A stretch of 64,000 nucleotides of DNA, from the NCBI RefSeq assembly GCF_900110145.1, contig NZ_FOCP01000001.1, positions 124,001 to 188,000 on the forward strand, written 5' to 3'. Position numbers and translations under genes: made by a program. This stretch comes from Nitrosomonas marina (GTDB lineage Bacteria; Pseudomonadota; Gammaproteobacteria; Burkholderiales; Nitrosomonadaceae). Every line of letters begins with the position of its first letter. Position 1 is the stretch's first letter. The notes under the pieces are model-generated. The model did no database searches. It was not told where the DNA came from and saw nothing but the letters and a program-made list of their open reading frames with translations. Positions 31,020-40,553 of this stretch are shown piece after piece.

Positions 31020-33136
31020 CCTCTGATTCATTTAAAGTCTTGCTGGCTGATGATGATGCAACCATCAGATACCTGATGCAGATTGCTCTGGAGCGGGCGG
31101 GGCTTATAGTATCCCTGGCGCAAAACGGTGAAGAAGCCATTCGTTTGTTCAACGAATCACCAGCAGATATGGTTTTACTTGATGTGGAAATGCCCGGTAA
31201 AAGTGGCTACGAAGTATGTTCTTATTTGAGAAAAAAAGTCGGCAGCGAATTACCGATCGTCATGGTCACCGGAATGGATGATGTTCAATCAATTGATCAT
31301 GCATTTGACCTAGGTGCTACAGATTTTATCGTCAAGCCCATAAACTGGAGTTTGATTCCGTATCATATTTTATATCTAAAACGCGCGTATCTGAATCTGA
31401 TCGAACTCAAGCATGCCAATGCACGCAGCAAAGCAATATTCAATACCATACCGGATGCAATGTTCATTTTGAATGAAAACGGAATGGTGATCGAGGTACT
31501 TAGTCACACTCCTCAAACATCGTGTTTGACGATTCAATCAGGCAAAGTATTGAATCAATCATTTCCCGAACAGATTGTAAAAAAATATCTTGATGCAAGT
31601 TTGTCGGCACGCAAACAGCAAAGAACCGAACATTTCGAGTTTCAACTCAAATTTGACCAGCAGATTATTCGATATTATGAATGCCGTATCGTCACAATCG
31701 ACTTGAATGAAACACTATGCCTGGTTCAGGACATCACCGATCGAATCAATAGTGAAAACAAAATCTACCGCCTGGCCTATTTTGATGGCTTAACAGGGTT
31801 ACCTAACCGCCAGGCCTTTATGAAACGGTTAAAGCGGGAAATCTCACGTGCACAGTTTGCCCACAACCAGCTGGCTGTATTGTTTCTGGATCTTGATGGA
31901 TTCAAGTGTATTAACGATGCGATGGGCCATAATACCGGTGATCGCATGCTGCAATCAGCCGCCGACCGTCTGCAAAAAGATATGCGTACAACAGATTTTC
32001 TGGCTATCAACCCGCAATATGTAAATAACACACCCACAGCCGAACTTGCACGCATCGGTGGCGATGAATTTACCATTATCATCTCCAACTTTCTCCGTAC
32101 GGAAGATGCCTTAATGATGGCACATCGTATACGTGAAGCGATGCAGCAACCATTTCATATTGACAATCAGGACGTTGTACTGACAGCGAGCATAGGAATT
32201 GCGCTCTACCCGGATGACGGCTCAGATGCGGAAACGTTACTTAAGCATGCCGACACCGCCATGAATCATGCAAAAAATGAAGGTCGCAACAACTGCCAGT
32301 TTTACAGCAGCACGCTTACGCGTCAGGCTGAAAAAAGATTGCAACTGGAAAACGGCATGCGTCGTGCATTACTACAACATGAATTCTATCTTACCTATCA
32401 ACCACAGCTGGATATTGCGAGTGGACAATTTAAATCGGTTGAAGCACTGATTCGGTGGCAACATCCCACACAGGGCCAAATCTCACCAGGTGACTTTATT
32501 TCCCTAGCTGAAGAAAACGGATTGATAATCCCGATTGGAGAATGGGTACTGCGAACGGCCTGCATCGAAGCCATGAAATGGAAAAACAGAGGACTTCATT
32601 CACGAATTTCTGTCAATCTTTCGCCAATGCAGTTGAAGAATCCGGATCTAGTAAAAAACATACTGAATATTCTCGTCGAAACAAATTTTTCACCTGATGC
32701 GCTTATTCTGGAAGTGACAGAAAGTGCGCTTATGAATTGCAACCAGTCAACTTTGAATACATTGCATAGTTTACGCCGTCACGGCATTGAAATATCTCTG
32801 GATGATTTCGGCACAGGCTATTCCTCAATGAATTATTTAAAACACCTTCCGATCACTAACATCAAAGTCGACAAAATCTTCGTGAACGGCATGCTGGATG
32901 ACGACAAAAGCCTGGCCATTATTCGATCCATTATTTCCTTGTCCAAAAATCTGGGTTTCACTGTGACGGCAGAAGGCATCGAGTTTCTGGAACAGGCAGA
33001 TTTACTGAGAACCCTGGGCTGTGATTATCTGCAAGGTCATTATTTCAGCAAACCGGTGAGAGCCGTTGAAATTGAAGCAATATTCACAAAACAGCACCCT
33101 ACCAAGGCCGCTTATACTTTACATAGCATAGCATGA
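31016..33136 (+). CDS. response regulator with GGDEF and EAL domains (c-di-GMP metabolism)
   Basis: The 706-residue protein has an N-terminal receiver (1-120; acceptor in L-L-D-V-E-M-P-G) and a PAS-like region (about 135-245). Its GGDEF domain has an intact R-I-G-G-D-E-F near residue 347. The EAL domain has V-E-A-L-I-R-W near 475 and D-D-F-G-T-G-Y-S-S further on. Both motifs look catalytically competent, so it could make and break cyclic di-GMP depending on phosphorylation. It overlaps its neighbours on both sides by 4 bp, so Hpt, this protein and the HDOD protein are translationally coupled. Confidence 0.93.
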   Translation: MTSDSFKVLLADDDATIRYLMQIALERAGLIVSLAQNGEEAIRLFNESPADMVLLDVEMPGKSGYEVCSYLRKKVGSELPIVMVTGMDDVQSIDHAFDLGATDFIVKPINWSLIPYHILYLKRAYLNLIELKHANARSKAIFNTIPDAMFILNENGMVIEVLSHTPQTSCLTIQSGKVLNQSFPEQIVKKYLDASLSARKQQRTEHFEFQLKFDQQIIRYYECRIVTIDLNETLCLVQDITDRINSENKIYRLAYFDGLTGLPNRQAFMKRLKREISRAQFAHNQLAVLFLDLDGFKCINDAMGHNTGDRMLQSAADRLQKDMRTTDFLAINPQYVNNTPTAELARIGGDEFTIIISNFLRTEDALMMAHRIREAMQQPFHIDNQDVVLTASIGIALYPDDGSDAETLLKHADTAMNHAKNEGRNNCQFYSSTLTRQAEKRLQLENGMRRALLQHEFYLTYQPQLDIASGQFKSVEALIRWQHPTQGQISPGDFISLAEENGLIIPIGEWVLRTACIEAMKWKNRGLHSRISVNLSPMQLKNPDLVKNILNILVETNFSPDALILEVTESALMNCNQSTLNTLHSLRRHGIEISLDDFGTGYSSMNYLKHLPITNIKVDKIFVNGMLDDDKSLAIIRSIISLSKNLGFTVTAEGIEFLEQADLLRTLGCDYLQGHYFSKPVRAVEIEAIFTKQHPTKAAYTLHSIA

Positions 33137-35064
33137 AAATCGCAAACACAGACCAACTGGGAATCAGTCAACTGCTGCCAACACCCAGCGGCGTGGCCCT
33201 TGCTCTAATGACTGCCTGCCGCAAAGAAAGTGTCACCATCAACGAAATCACCAGGCTGATACAAACCGATCCTGCCTTGTCTGGCCGTTTAATCAGGAAA
33301 GCCAACATGGCCTGCCAGGGCACACGAAAAATCACATCTGTTCCAGAGGCGATAGCCCGTGTCGGTTTAAACGCTGTTAAACAGCTTGCAATGGGCTTCT
33401 CGCTGATTGATCAGTACCGGGAAGAGACTTGCAGCCAATTTGATTACCAGAAGTTCTGGTCCCATTCATTACTTATGGCAATTGCAGCACAGGAGTTGAT
33501 CAAGTTGACGAGGCTATGTTCACCTGATGAATTGTTTGCCTGCGGGTTAATGGGACGAATCGGAAGTTTGGCACTGGCCACGATACATCCGGAAAAGTAC
33601 GGCGAATTACTCCAGCAACAGTCCCATAACGTGGCGTTGGCAGAACTGGAAAAACAATATTTACAAACCAGTCATCAGGAATTAACTGCCGCAATTCTCA
33701 ATAACTACGGATTCCCGAAGATTTTCGTTGAATCTGTCTATTATCATGAAACACCCGAAGAATCCGGTTTCTCCGAAGGATCTCGTCCATATAAAATTGT
33801 CCAGGTGCTTTACATGGCGAAACTGATTGCCGATTTTGGCTTGAGTTCGGAATCAGAGCAGAACAAATCCACATCCGAGCTTATATTACTTGGCGGCAAG
33901 ATGAGTCTTGACACAGAATCTCTCGGATTCTTAATCGATCATACCATCAGGGAATGGCAGGCCTGGGGAGAACTGCTAAAAATACCTGCAACCGGATTGC
34001 CCCCATTTAACAAAATAATCAATAACCCGGTCACACGTTCCGAGAATACGGATAACAGATCTTCGCTTCGAATACTTGTAGTCGAGGATGACCTATCCAG
34101 CCTGGCCATTATTGAGGAGCTATTATCGAATGTTCTCGGCCACACAGTATTCTCAGCAAGCAACGGCAAAGAGGCCTTGTCTTTATCGGTCGAAGTAATG
34201 CCGCATATTGTAATCACCGATTGGCTCATGCCCGTCATGGACGGCCTCAAACTGACACATGCTCTACGCGCAACTGACTGGGGACAGAACTTATATATCA
34301 TTATGCTGACAAGTCTCGATGATGAGGAAAAAATTATCAAGGCTTTTGACTCAGGTATTGACGACTATGTCACAAAACCCATTAACATTCGCGAATTTCG
34401 TGCCAGAATGCGCGCTGCATGGCACTATCGCAAGTTGCAGGAGTCATGGGAACGCGACCATGAACAACTCAAACGATTTGCTGCCGAGCTGGCCGTTACA
34501 AATCGCAAACTGGAGCATATCGCACTCACCGATATGCTCACCGAATTACCCAACCGGCGCGCAGCTACAGAAGCAATCGAAAAAGCATGGAACGACACCA
34601 TCAGGTCCAGCCAAAAAATGTACATCGTTTTAATCGATATTGATCATTTCAAAAAAATCAATGATACACATGGTCACGCTATCGGTGATATGGTACTCAG
34701 AAAAGTCGCTGAAGTCTTTCGCTCCACAGCAAGAAAAAACGACATTTTTTTTCGCATGGGAGGCGAAGAATTTATGGCCATTCATTTGAATAACGATATC
34801 GATGCCAGGTCGGTTGTACTTTTTGCTGAAAGACTGCGCCAGCACATAGCCGCACTAGAGATAAACATCGATATGTTCAGCATTCACATTTCGATCAGCA
34901 TAGGTATAGCAATCAAAGAGAAAAACATGAAAAATAAAGATCAGTTATTAAGTACAGCTGATAAAGCACTATATGCAGCCAAGAAAACTGGCAGAAACAA
35001 AACCTGCTTGTGTGTTCAAAATAAAATTGTGGACTGCGTCTCCAGTTTGTCTCAGTACGTTTGA
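33133..35064 (+). CDS. HDOD-receiver-GGDEF protein
   Basis: The 643-residue protein joins an HDOD domain (about 10-215; I-S-Q-L-L-P-T-P near the start, with I-A-R-V-G-L-N in the middle) to a receiver domain. The receiver acceptor is Asp361 in I-T-D-W-L-M-P-V. A GGDEF domain follows, with R-M-G-G-E-E-F near residue 542, an active-type variant. It ends with the usual A-D-K-A-L-Y-A-A-K tail. HDOD domains are non-enzymatic signalling modules, so this is probably a phosphorylation-controlled diguanylate cyclase. It is the third coupled gene of the operon. A decayed YfiR copy begins about 30 bp after its stop. Confidence 0.92.
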   Translation: MKIANTDQLGISQLLPTPSGVALALMTACRKESVTINEITRLIQTDPALSGRLIRKANMACQGTRKITSVPEAIARVGLNAVKQLAMGFSLIDQYREETCSQFDYQKFWSHSLLMAIAAQELIKLTRLCSPDELFACGLMGRIGSLALATIHPEKYGELLQQQSHNVALAELEKQYLQTSHQELTAAILNNYGFPKIFVESVYYHETPEESGFSEGSRPYKIVQVLYMAKLIADFGLSSESEQNKSTSELILLGGKMSLDTESLGFLIDHTIREWQAWGELLKIPATGLPPFNKIINNPVTRSENTDNRSSLRILVVEDDLSSLAIIEELLSNVLGHTVFSASNGKEALSLSVEVMPHIVITDWLMPVMDGLKLTHALRATDWGQNLYIIMLTSLDDEEKIIKAFDSGIDDYVTKPINIREFRARMRAAWHYRKLQESWERDHEQLKRFAAELAVTNRKLEHIALTDMLTELPNRRAATEAIEKAWNDTIRSSQKMYIVLIDIDHFKKINDTHGHAIGDMVLRKVAEVFRSTARKNDIFFRMGGEEFMAIHLNNDIDARSVVLFAERLRQHIAALEINIDMFSIHISISIGIAIKEKNMKNKDQLLSTADKALYAAKKTGRNKTCLCVQNKIVDCVSSLSQYV

Positions 35065-35096
35065 TACGTTTATCTTCCCGACATTCTTCAGCAGGA

Positions 35097-35398
35097 TCCG
35101 TCAACCGACGAACAATAAAAGTATTGCGTTTGTCAACACTTGACAAAGCGAGCAATTGCCAGATGCTGTTTATCTCACAGTCTGAAAAAACAACCTGTCC
35201 AGTATTTTAAGCAGTATACGAGAGCAGACTATACTGACGATAGCTGACACCAGCCATGCAGCCAGAACAGGCATCATGACCAATCTGCAGTTGGTTGATA
35301 ACAAAATAAAGTTTGAAATCAATCTGGAGGCTGCATGCCGGGTTGGATTAAATATCAGTGCAAGATTGCTACAGCTTGCAACCCAGGCACATCAATAA
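35097..35398 (+). pseudogene. decayed YfiR-family (DUF4154) gene remnant
   Basis: Conceptual translation in two frames matches the C-terminal 100 residues of the intact YfiR protein at 38274-38846. Frame one (from 35097) gives S-V-N-R-R-T then C-Q-M-L-F-I-S-Q-S-E-K and stops at 35208-35210. The second frame (from about 35222) gives T-I-L-T-I-A-D-T, then K-F-E-I-N-L and G-L-N-I-S-A-R-L-L-Q-L-A-T, ending at 35396-35398. The intact gene has S-V-N-N-H-Q, F-F-S-K-S-E, V-L-T-L-A-D-S and F-E-I-N-L. A frameshift and stop inactivate it, and the N-terminal half is missing. Confidence 0.85.
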
Positions 35399-35818
35399 GT
35401 GGAACCTGCGTACATTCGTTAATCAGACATTTTACTGGAGCTGCCAAACGGCTTCTTTTCACCGCAGGTTCCTTCAGCGAAACTTTTAATATAAGCACTA
35501 TACACTGTAAACAGTCTCCGTCCTGCTTGCTTTTTTTGCACTCCTGTTCCAGTAAAGGAGTTATACAGAAATCAGCTCCTTAACTGGATTATTGTGGCGA
35601 TTCCATAACCTGAAGCGCCCCGGACTACAACCCTTTCTTCCAATATCAAAATCCGTAGTCAGCGCAAAAAACACTTTTCTTCACTATTAAAAAGAGGCCC
35701 TAAGTTTCTCTTTTCATGACTTTATTCCAACTGCATCACGGATATCATGGTTGTCTGGAAATAACCAGATATTCCAGTTCTTTGAATAAATTTATCAACA
35801 CTACAGAAAAATCGATGC
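35399..35818 (+). other. 420-bp leader region upstream of the TonB-dependent receptor
   Basis: No gene is evident. A 10-bp inverted repeat, GGAACCTGCG (35401-35410) with CGCAGGTTCC (35463-35472), flanks a 52-base loop. A second, TTTACTGGA (35431-35439) with TCCAGTAAA (35548-35556), interlocks with it. The structures may be regulatory, or leftovers of the lost duplicate copy. No Fur box was seen. Confidence 0.4.
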
Positions 35819-37870
35819 ATGTTTTCAGGTAACCGCAAAATAAAGCAACCAGGCTTTAAATTTTTGGTCTTCAGTATTATGTGTTGCTTTACACACATTG
35901 CAACCGCCGCTGGAAGGGGTATTGATAATCAATATTTTGGCCTCAGCATCGAGGAATTGATGAACATCGAAGTTACCACGGTATCCAGACAATCACAAAA
36001 GCTGATTGATGTTGCTTCTGCAATTTTCGTAATCACAAGCGATGATATACGCCGCTCAGGAGCAACCAGTATTCCTGATGCGTTACGCATGGCGCCTGGT
36101 GTTCAGGTTGCTCGCGTTGGTACCGATAAATGGGCCGTTAGTGTACGCGGGTTTAACGGTCTTTATGCCAATAAATTACAGGTTCTCATGGATGGACGAA
36201 GCGTTTATTCGCCGATTTTTTCTGGCGTTCTATGGGAACAGCAGGACACACTGATGGCGGATATAGAACGTATCGAGGTCATTCGCGGACCTGCAGCCAC
36301 CTCATGGGGCGCTAACGCAGTCAATGGTGTGATCAATATCATTACCAAAAAAGCGGCCGATACGCAGGGTACGTTTCTTACCGCCGGTGGCGGCAGTTTC
36401 GAGCATGGTTTTATTGGCGCACGCTACGGCGGAGAAATCAACGCGCAGACGCCCTTCAGAATTTATGCCAAAGGATTTACACGTGACAATACTACTGCTT
36501 TGTCAGGTGAGAACATTCACAACCAGTGGCACTCGGTCAGAGGCGGGTTTCGCGTGGATCACGCGCGTGGAAATGACGAATTCACCCTGCAAGGCGACCT
36601 TTTTTATCTGTCAAAAGGAGACACACTCAGCCGAGAAACTATTCAGCTTCCAAGCCACATACCAACCAATGGCTTGCGCGGACATCAGGAGGGCGGCAAT
36701 ATCCGTTTTCGCTGGAACCGGATATTTTCCGAACAAAATTCGATCTTGCTGCAAACTTATTATGACACTAATCAAACGCGTTTATTACCGATAGGAAGGA
36801 CACACGATGAGCGCTTTGACATTGACTTTCAACATCGTTTTCTCCTGTATGGTCGTCATGATTTAACCTGGGGTGCGAATTACCGACTTTATCACAACAA
36901 AATTTCCGAAACCGAATTAGTAAAATTCACGCCAGCCGAGCAAACCAACCATCTGATCAGTGCTTTTATCCGGGATGATCTTACGCTAATACCGGACCGT
37001 CTATTGCTCTCACTGGGTACACGGATCGAACACAATGACTTTACCGGATTTGAAATACAGCCGAATGGACGCCTTATGTGGACGCCCAACGCAAGAAATT
37101 CAATCTGGATGTCAGTTTCGCGCGCGGTACGTACGCCTTCACGCGCCGAAAATGATGTTACAAACACCGTAGGTCAATTGGACTCAGCGGGAACATTCGC
37201 ATTACCAATACCTATCTTGTTAACATTACAAGGCAATAGTAGCTTCAATTCAGAAAAACTGATTGCCTACGAACTTGGATACCGCCACCAGTTTTCACCG
37301 CAGGCATCCATCGATATCGCCGGATTCATCAATGATTACAGCCAATTGCGTGACTTAAGTTTTGGCGCATTAACGTTCAGCACTGGACTGCCGCAACAAT
37401 TCATACTCCCTGCAACGGTCAATAATCAGGCCTCGGCACTAACTTATGGTTTTGAAACCTCTATTGACTGGCGGCCACTGTCCAGTTGGCGTCTACAAAG
37501 CAGCTACAGCTTTCTGGACATGGACATTTCCTCAAATAAGGAATTAAAAAGACTTGACCCGATCACAGGCGGAGCAGACAAAATCAGTCCGCAGCATCAG
37601 CTGTCCCTGCGCTCAAACTACGATATCTCTGAAAAACTACAGCTTAATCTTTGGCTACGGTATATTAGCAAAATCGCATTTTACGATATTCCCGATTATG
37701 TCACGATGGATGCCAAACTGGCGTTCAAACCCTACAAAAACATTGAATTGTTTCTCGTAGGTCAGAATCTGTTTGCCGAAAGCCATAGGGAATTCGTCGC
37801 CGACACCATCCCCTCAATACCAGGCGTCATACCACGCGGGATTTATGCAGGGGCAAGGTGGCATTTTTGA
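35819..37870 (+). CDS. TonB-dependent receptor (outer membrane)
   Basis: The 683-residue protein has a signal peptide and an N-terminal plug domain (about 40-165, with N-I-E-V-T-T-V-S, V-L-M-D-G-R-S-V-Y and R-I-E-V-I-R-G-P). A 22-strand-type barrel ends in an aromatic residue (A-R-W-H-F). The T-V-S-R-Q-S-Q-K stretch serves as the TonB-box-like region, although no classical box is obvious. It would import a ligand across the outer membrane. In this genomic context (YfiR behind, c-di-GMP proteins in front) such receptors may act in signalling as well as transport. Ligand is unknown. Confidence 0.9.
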   Translation: MFSGNRKIKQPGFKFLVFSIMCCFTHIATAAGRGIDNQYFGLSIEELMNIEVTTVSRQSQKLIDVASAIFVITSDDIRRSGATSIPDALRMAPGVQVARVGTDKWAVSVRGFNGLYANKLQVLMDGRSVYSPIFSGVLWEQQDTLMADIERIEVIRGPAATSWGANAVNGVINIITKKAADTQGTFLTAGGGSFEHGFIGARYGGEINAQTPFRIYAKGFTRDNTTALSGENIHNQWHSVRGGFRVDHARGNDEFTLQGDLFYLSKGDTLSRETIQLPSHIPTNGLRGHQEGGNIRFRWNRIFSEQNSILLQTYYDTNQTRLLPIGRTHDERFDIDFQHRFLLYGRHDLTWGANYRLYHNKISETELVKFTPAEQTNHLISAFIRDDLTLIPDRLLLSLGTRIEHNDFTGFEIQPNGRLMWTPNARNSIWMSVSRAVRTPSRAENDVTNTVGQLDSAGTFALPIPILLTLQGNSSFNSEKLIAYELGYRHQFSPQASIDIAGFINDYSQLRDLSFGALTFSTGLPQQFILPATVNNQASALTYGFETSIDWRPLSSWRLQSSYSFLDMDISSNKELKRLDPITGGADKISPQHQLSLRSNYDISEKLQLNLWLRYISKIAFYDIPDYVTMDAKLAFKPYKNIELFLVGQNLFAESHREFVADTIPSIPGVIPRGIYAGARWHF

Positions 37871-38259
37871 GCGGGAACAACCACACCATGCACGACTTCT
37901 CTCAGCTCGTGAAATTATTACATCCGTTTGCCAACTTCAAACAGTTGTCATTGACATCAACAACCCAGCAGCACGTGAATGTCGGGCTGCTGTATAGTTT
38001 CGGAAGTAATTCAATTGCCAACCGCAGGATTGATGAAATGTGGTTGCACTTTACCAGCAGCAATGCAATTTACGGTATACCGGAATTTATCGCGACGGAT
38101 GCAAAGCTGGCATGCAACTCCGTCAAATACTCAGAGCTGTTACCCGTCGGCCGAAATTTATTCGGCGAGCATCACAGAAAATTCGTGCCTGATATTGCAC
38201 CATCCATGCCTGGGCGCATTTCGCGAGGCACTGATATAGGGGCGCAACAACGCTTCTAG
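37871..38259 (+). pseudogene. decayed C-terminal copy of the preceding TonB-dependent receptor
   Basis: The open frame after the receptor stop encodes a diverged repeat of the receptor's own C-terminus: I-Y-G-I-P-E-F-I-A-T-D-A-K-L versus F-Y-D-I-P-D-Y-V-T-M-D-A-K-L. The remnant continues V-G-R-N-L-F-G-E-H-H-R-K-F, against V-G-Q-N-L-F-A-E-S-H-R-E-F. It covers only about the last 100 barrel residues and lacks a signal peptide and plug. GTG 37858 could start it inside the receptor gene, but a functional product is unlikely. It directly precedes the intact YfiR gene. Confidence 0.8.
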
Positions 38260-38273
38260 AACAAAACGCGAAC

Positions 38274-38846
38274 ATGCATATCTTCAACCGATTCTTCAGA
38301 TTATTCAGTGCCTCAGCAAGAAAAACTGTTTTCTATTGCTTGTACGCTGTATGTATCGGTTATATGTCTTCATCGCTGCATTCTATGGCCAATGCAGATG
38401 AGCCGGTTGAATATAAAGTAAAAGCCGCATTCATTTATAACTTTATTGCATTTACACAATGGCCTGAGGAAACAGGTCAAACATTGAACGTCTGTTTCCA
38501 CGGAGAAGACTACTTTGAAAATGAAATTGATAAGCTGCAGCACAGGTCCGTAAACAACCATCAACTCAGTGTCATTCGCACTGACAGTATCGATCAGTTG
38601 CAGGACTGTCAGGTTGTATTTTTTTCGAAATCCGAGCGCGAAAAGTTTCCTGCTCTGTTAGATGCCTTACAGGATAAACCTGTTCTTACGCTTGCAGACA
38701 GTCCTGATGCAGCAGCACAAGGGATAGCCATCAATATGGTGCTTGTTAATGAAAAAATTGTTTTTGAAATCAATCTGAATAGAGCGCGCAGCTCGGGCCT
38801 GAATATCAGTGCAAGGCTATTGAATCTGGCCACCAAAGTGTATTAA
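38274..38846 (+). CDS. YfiR-family periplasmic protein (DUF4154)
   Basis: The 190-residue protein has an N-terminal hydrophobic segment (about 18-35) acting as signal peptide. The body contains V-K-A-A-F-I-Y-N-F-I-A-F-T-Q-W-P, the hallmark of the YfiR/DUF4154 family, and ends with G-L-N-I-S-A-R-L-L-N-L-A-T. In Pseudomonas YfiR represses the diguanylate cyclase YfiN from the periplasm. Here GGDEF proteins lie upstream and a TonB receptor directly precedes it, a common arrangement. ATG 38274 is used. Its cyclase partner is not identified. Confidence 0.92.
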   Translation: MHIFNRFFRLFSASARKTVFYCLYAVCIGYMSSSLHSMANADEPVEYKVKAAFIYNFIAFTQWPEETGQTLNVCFHGEDYFENEIDKLQHRSVNNHQLSVIRTDSIDQLQDCQVVFFSKSEREKFPALLDALQDKPVLTLADSPDAAAQGIAINMVLVNEKIVFEINLNRARSSGLNISARLLNLATKVY

Positions 38847-39000
38847 TGAAACGATGATCACACTGTTTCTAACGCATGAAATATTAACCTTTTATCAGTC
38901 AGATCCGACCTATGGTTTAACACTTAAACAGGTATGCTTGAAAAGTTATGTCAAAACTGAATTTTACAAAACCTGATTAATTAACCGGAGTTTTTCAACC

Positions 39001-39891
39001 ATGAAACAGCGTCTCAAAAACCTTATTCAACTGATTTGCTCACTTGTGCTGATCGCACATACGCACTTCGTAGCTGCTGAAAATACCGCCAGTGATACGG
39101 ACAACGTGCTTAACTGGGCTGAAAACACATATCCGGCGCTGTTTCCTGGTCATAAAGCCACGCAGAGTATCGATCCGTGGTTATTCCGGTTCTATCCAGA
39201 AACTGGTATTTATGCGGGCGTTAATGTGAATGACAACAATGTGTATGTACTTGGCGGCCCCTGGAATACCGCAACAGCGGTTGATACCCTGCCTAACCTG
39301 GTCAGTTTCATTCAAAATTCAGGCGGTAATACAAGTATCAGCGCCTGCAATACCACGAACGTACCTGACGGAATTTTTTATAGCCAGAGTGGCAATGTGG
39401 TTACAGTGACAACCAATGGTCAGTGCATACCCGCGCCGGACATGAATGACCCAACCAGCAGCAATCTTTGCGTAACCCCTCACCAAACTGAGGCAAGCGG
39501 CGTATCTGTACTCAGCAATAACACGATTACATCCTCGAGCCTCAACGGTATCACAACCACAATACCTGGTCTGCCCAACCCATTTAAATCCATTGTCGAT
39601 GCTGGCGCAAGCGTCAAACACTGTACCATCAATGCCGCGCCTGATTCGACCAATCTGGTCGTAAACTCCGATATTTGTTTTGATATAACAGACTCCCTGT
39701 CAGGCGCTCTGTCCAGCTTTCCCATTGACGGAATCCAGGTAACACCCCCTATCACTTATAGTTCGTCAGGCACCTATTCCGGCCAGGTTGTAGCCGACTG
39801 CTTCACCACGGACGCAACGACAATAAGCGATGCATTTACCGGTGAAGTCTGGGTCAGGCAAAACAACACTTTCGTCAAGATTGCAAACTAG
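39001..39891 (+). CDS. exported hypothetical protein of unknown function
   Basis: The 296-residue protein starts with a clear signal peptide (about 1-26, ending F-V-A-A-A-E). Residues 33-90 contain L-N-W-A-E-N-T-Y-P-A-L-F-P and W-L-F-R-F-Y-P-E-T-G-I-Y-A-G-V. I have seen this motif in other betaproteobacterial secreted proteins, without a function. The rest is Ser/Thr/Asn-rich with a few cysteines, fitting beta structure at the cell surface. It stands alone downstream of YfiR. No domain name can be given. Confidence 0.75.
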   Translation: MKQRLKNLIQLICSLVLIAHTHFVAAENTASDTDNVLNWAENTYPALFPGHKATQSIDPWLFRFYPETGIYAGVNVNDNNVYVLGGPWNTATAVDTLPNLVSFIQNSGGNTSISACNTTNVPDGIFYSQSGNVVTVTTNGQCIPAPDMNDPTSSNLCVTPHQTEASGVSVLSNNTITSSSLNGITTTIPGLPNPFKSIVDAGASVKHCTINAAPDSTNLVVNSDICFDITDSLSGALSSFPIDGIQVTPPITYSSSGTYSGQVVADCFTTDATTISDAFTGEVWVRQNNTFVKIAN

Positions 39892-40290
39892 CGCTGTTAG
39901 AACCAGGCTGGGAATTTCAAATCATTTTCTGGTTATGCATGTCGCCGTAAAAAATGCATAAGCTTTTTTTGTTGCATTAGCCGCTGTTTCTGGACAGCGA
40001 CTCTCGAATATCGCTCATGACAACAGCAACCCCAGTCCCGGGAGTACATGGATGCACTCGCAGCCGGCCGTTCTTCATCCTGATCCGAGTTTACTAATTA
40101 AAAGGCAAAGTCACCGATTAATCCGGCGATTAAATTTTGTTTTTTTCGTTAAGCTTGCACTATTCATCTGACAAATACAACTTCGCATCAAAACCGGCAG
40201 TTTCAATCAAATCCGTATGTGATTCGGAAAGGAAGGTTTATACTGGTTACTGCGTTTGCTAACAGTCATGTGATACAGGAGAACATTGTT
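39892..40290. other. intergenic stretch before the PP0621-pilS-pilR group
   Basis: About 400 bp hold no supported gene. A small hairpin TTAATC-CGGC-GATTAA at 40118-40133, followed by a T-rich run to 40146, could be a weak terminator for upstream genes. Otherwise nothing was seen. Confidence 0.4.
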
Positions 40291-40548
40291 TTGGGAAAAT
40301 TGGCTTTTTTCTTAATGATCGCCGTTCTGGTTTATTGGCTTATCAAAACACGGTCATCTGAAGATACAGACAATCTGGAAGATAACAGCGACGAGGAAAA
40401 TGCGGCGTCAATATCGCTCGAAGACATGGTGCGTTGCGCGCAGTGCGGCGTACACATGCCAAGAAGCGAAAGCGTTACCAGTCAGGGTGAATTCTATTGC
40501 TGCAATGAACACCGCCTCGAACATCAACGTGAGGATTCTTCCTCATAA
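40291..40548 (+). CDS. PP0621-family small membrane/zinc protein
   Basis: The protein has one N-terminal membrane helix (L-A-F-F-L-M-I-A-V-L-V-Y-W-L), an acidic linker and a Cys/His cluster, M-V-R-C-A-Q-C-G-V-H-M-P-R-S-E with Y-C-C-N-E-H. This matches the PP0621 family often found before pilS-pilR in beta- and gammaproteobacteria. TTG 40291 is preferred because AGGAG lies nine bases before it; GTG 40270 and 40219 are weaker. The product is 85 residues. Function is unknown, but genomic linkage with pilS is regular. Confidence 0.85.
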   Translation: MGKLAFFLMIAVLVYWLIKTRSSEDTDNLEDNSDEENAASISLEDMVRCAQCGVHMPRSESVTSQGEFYCCNEHRLEHQREDSSS

Positions 40549-40553
40549 TCACT

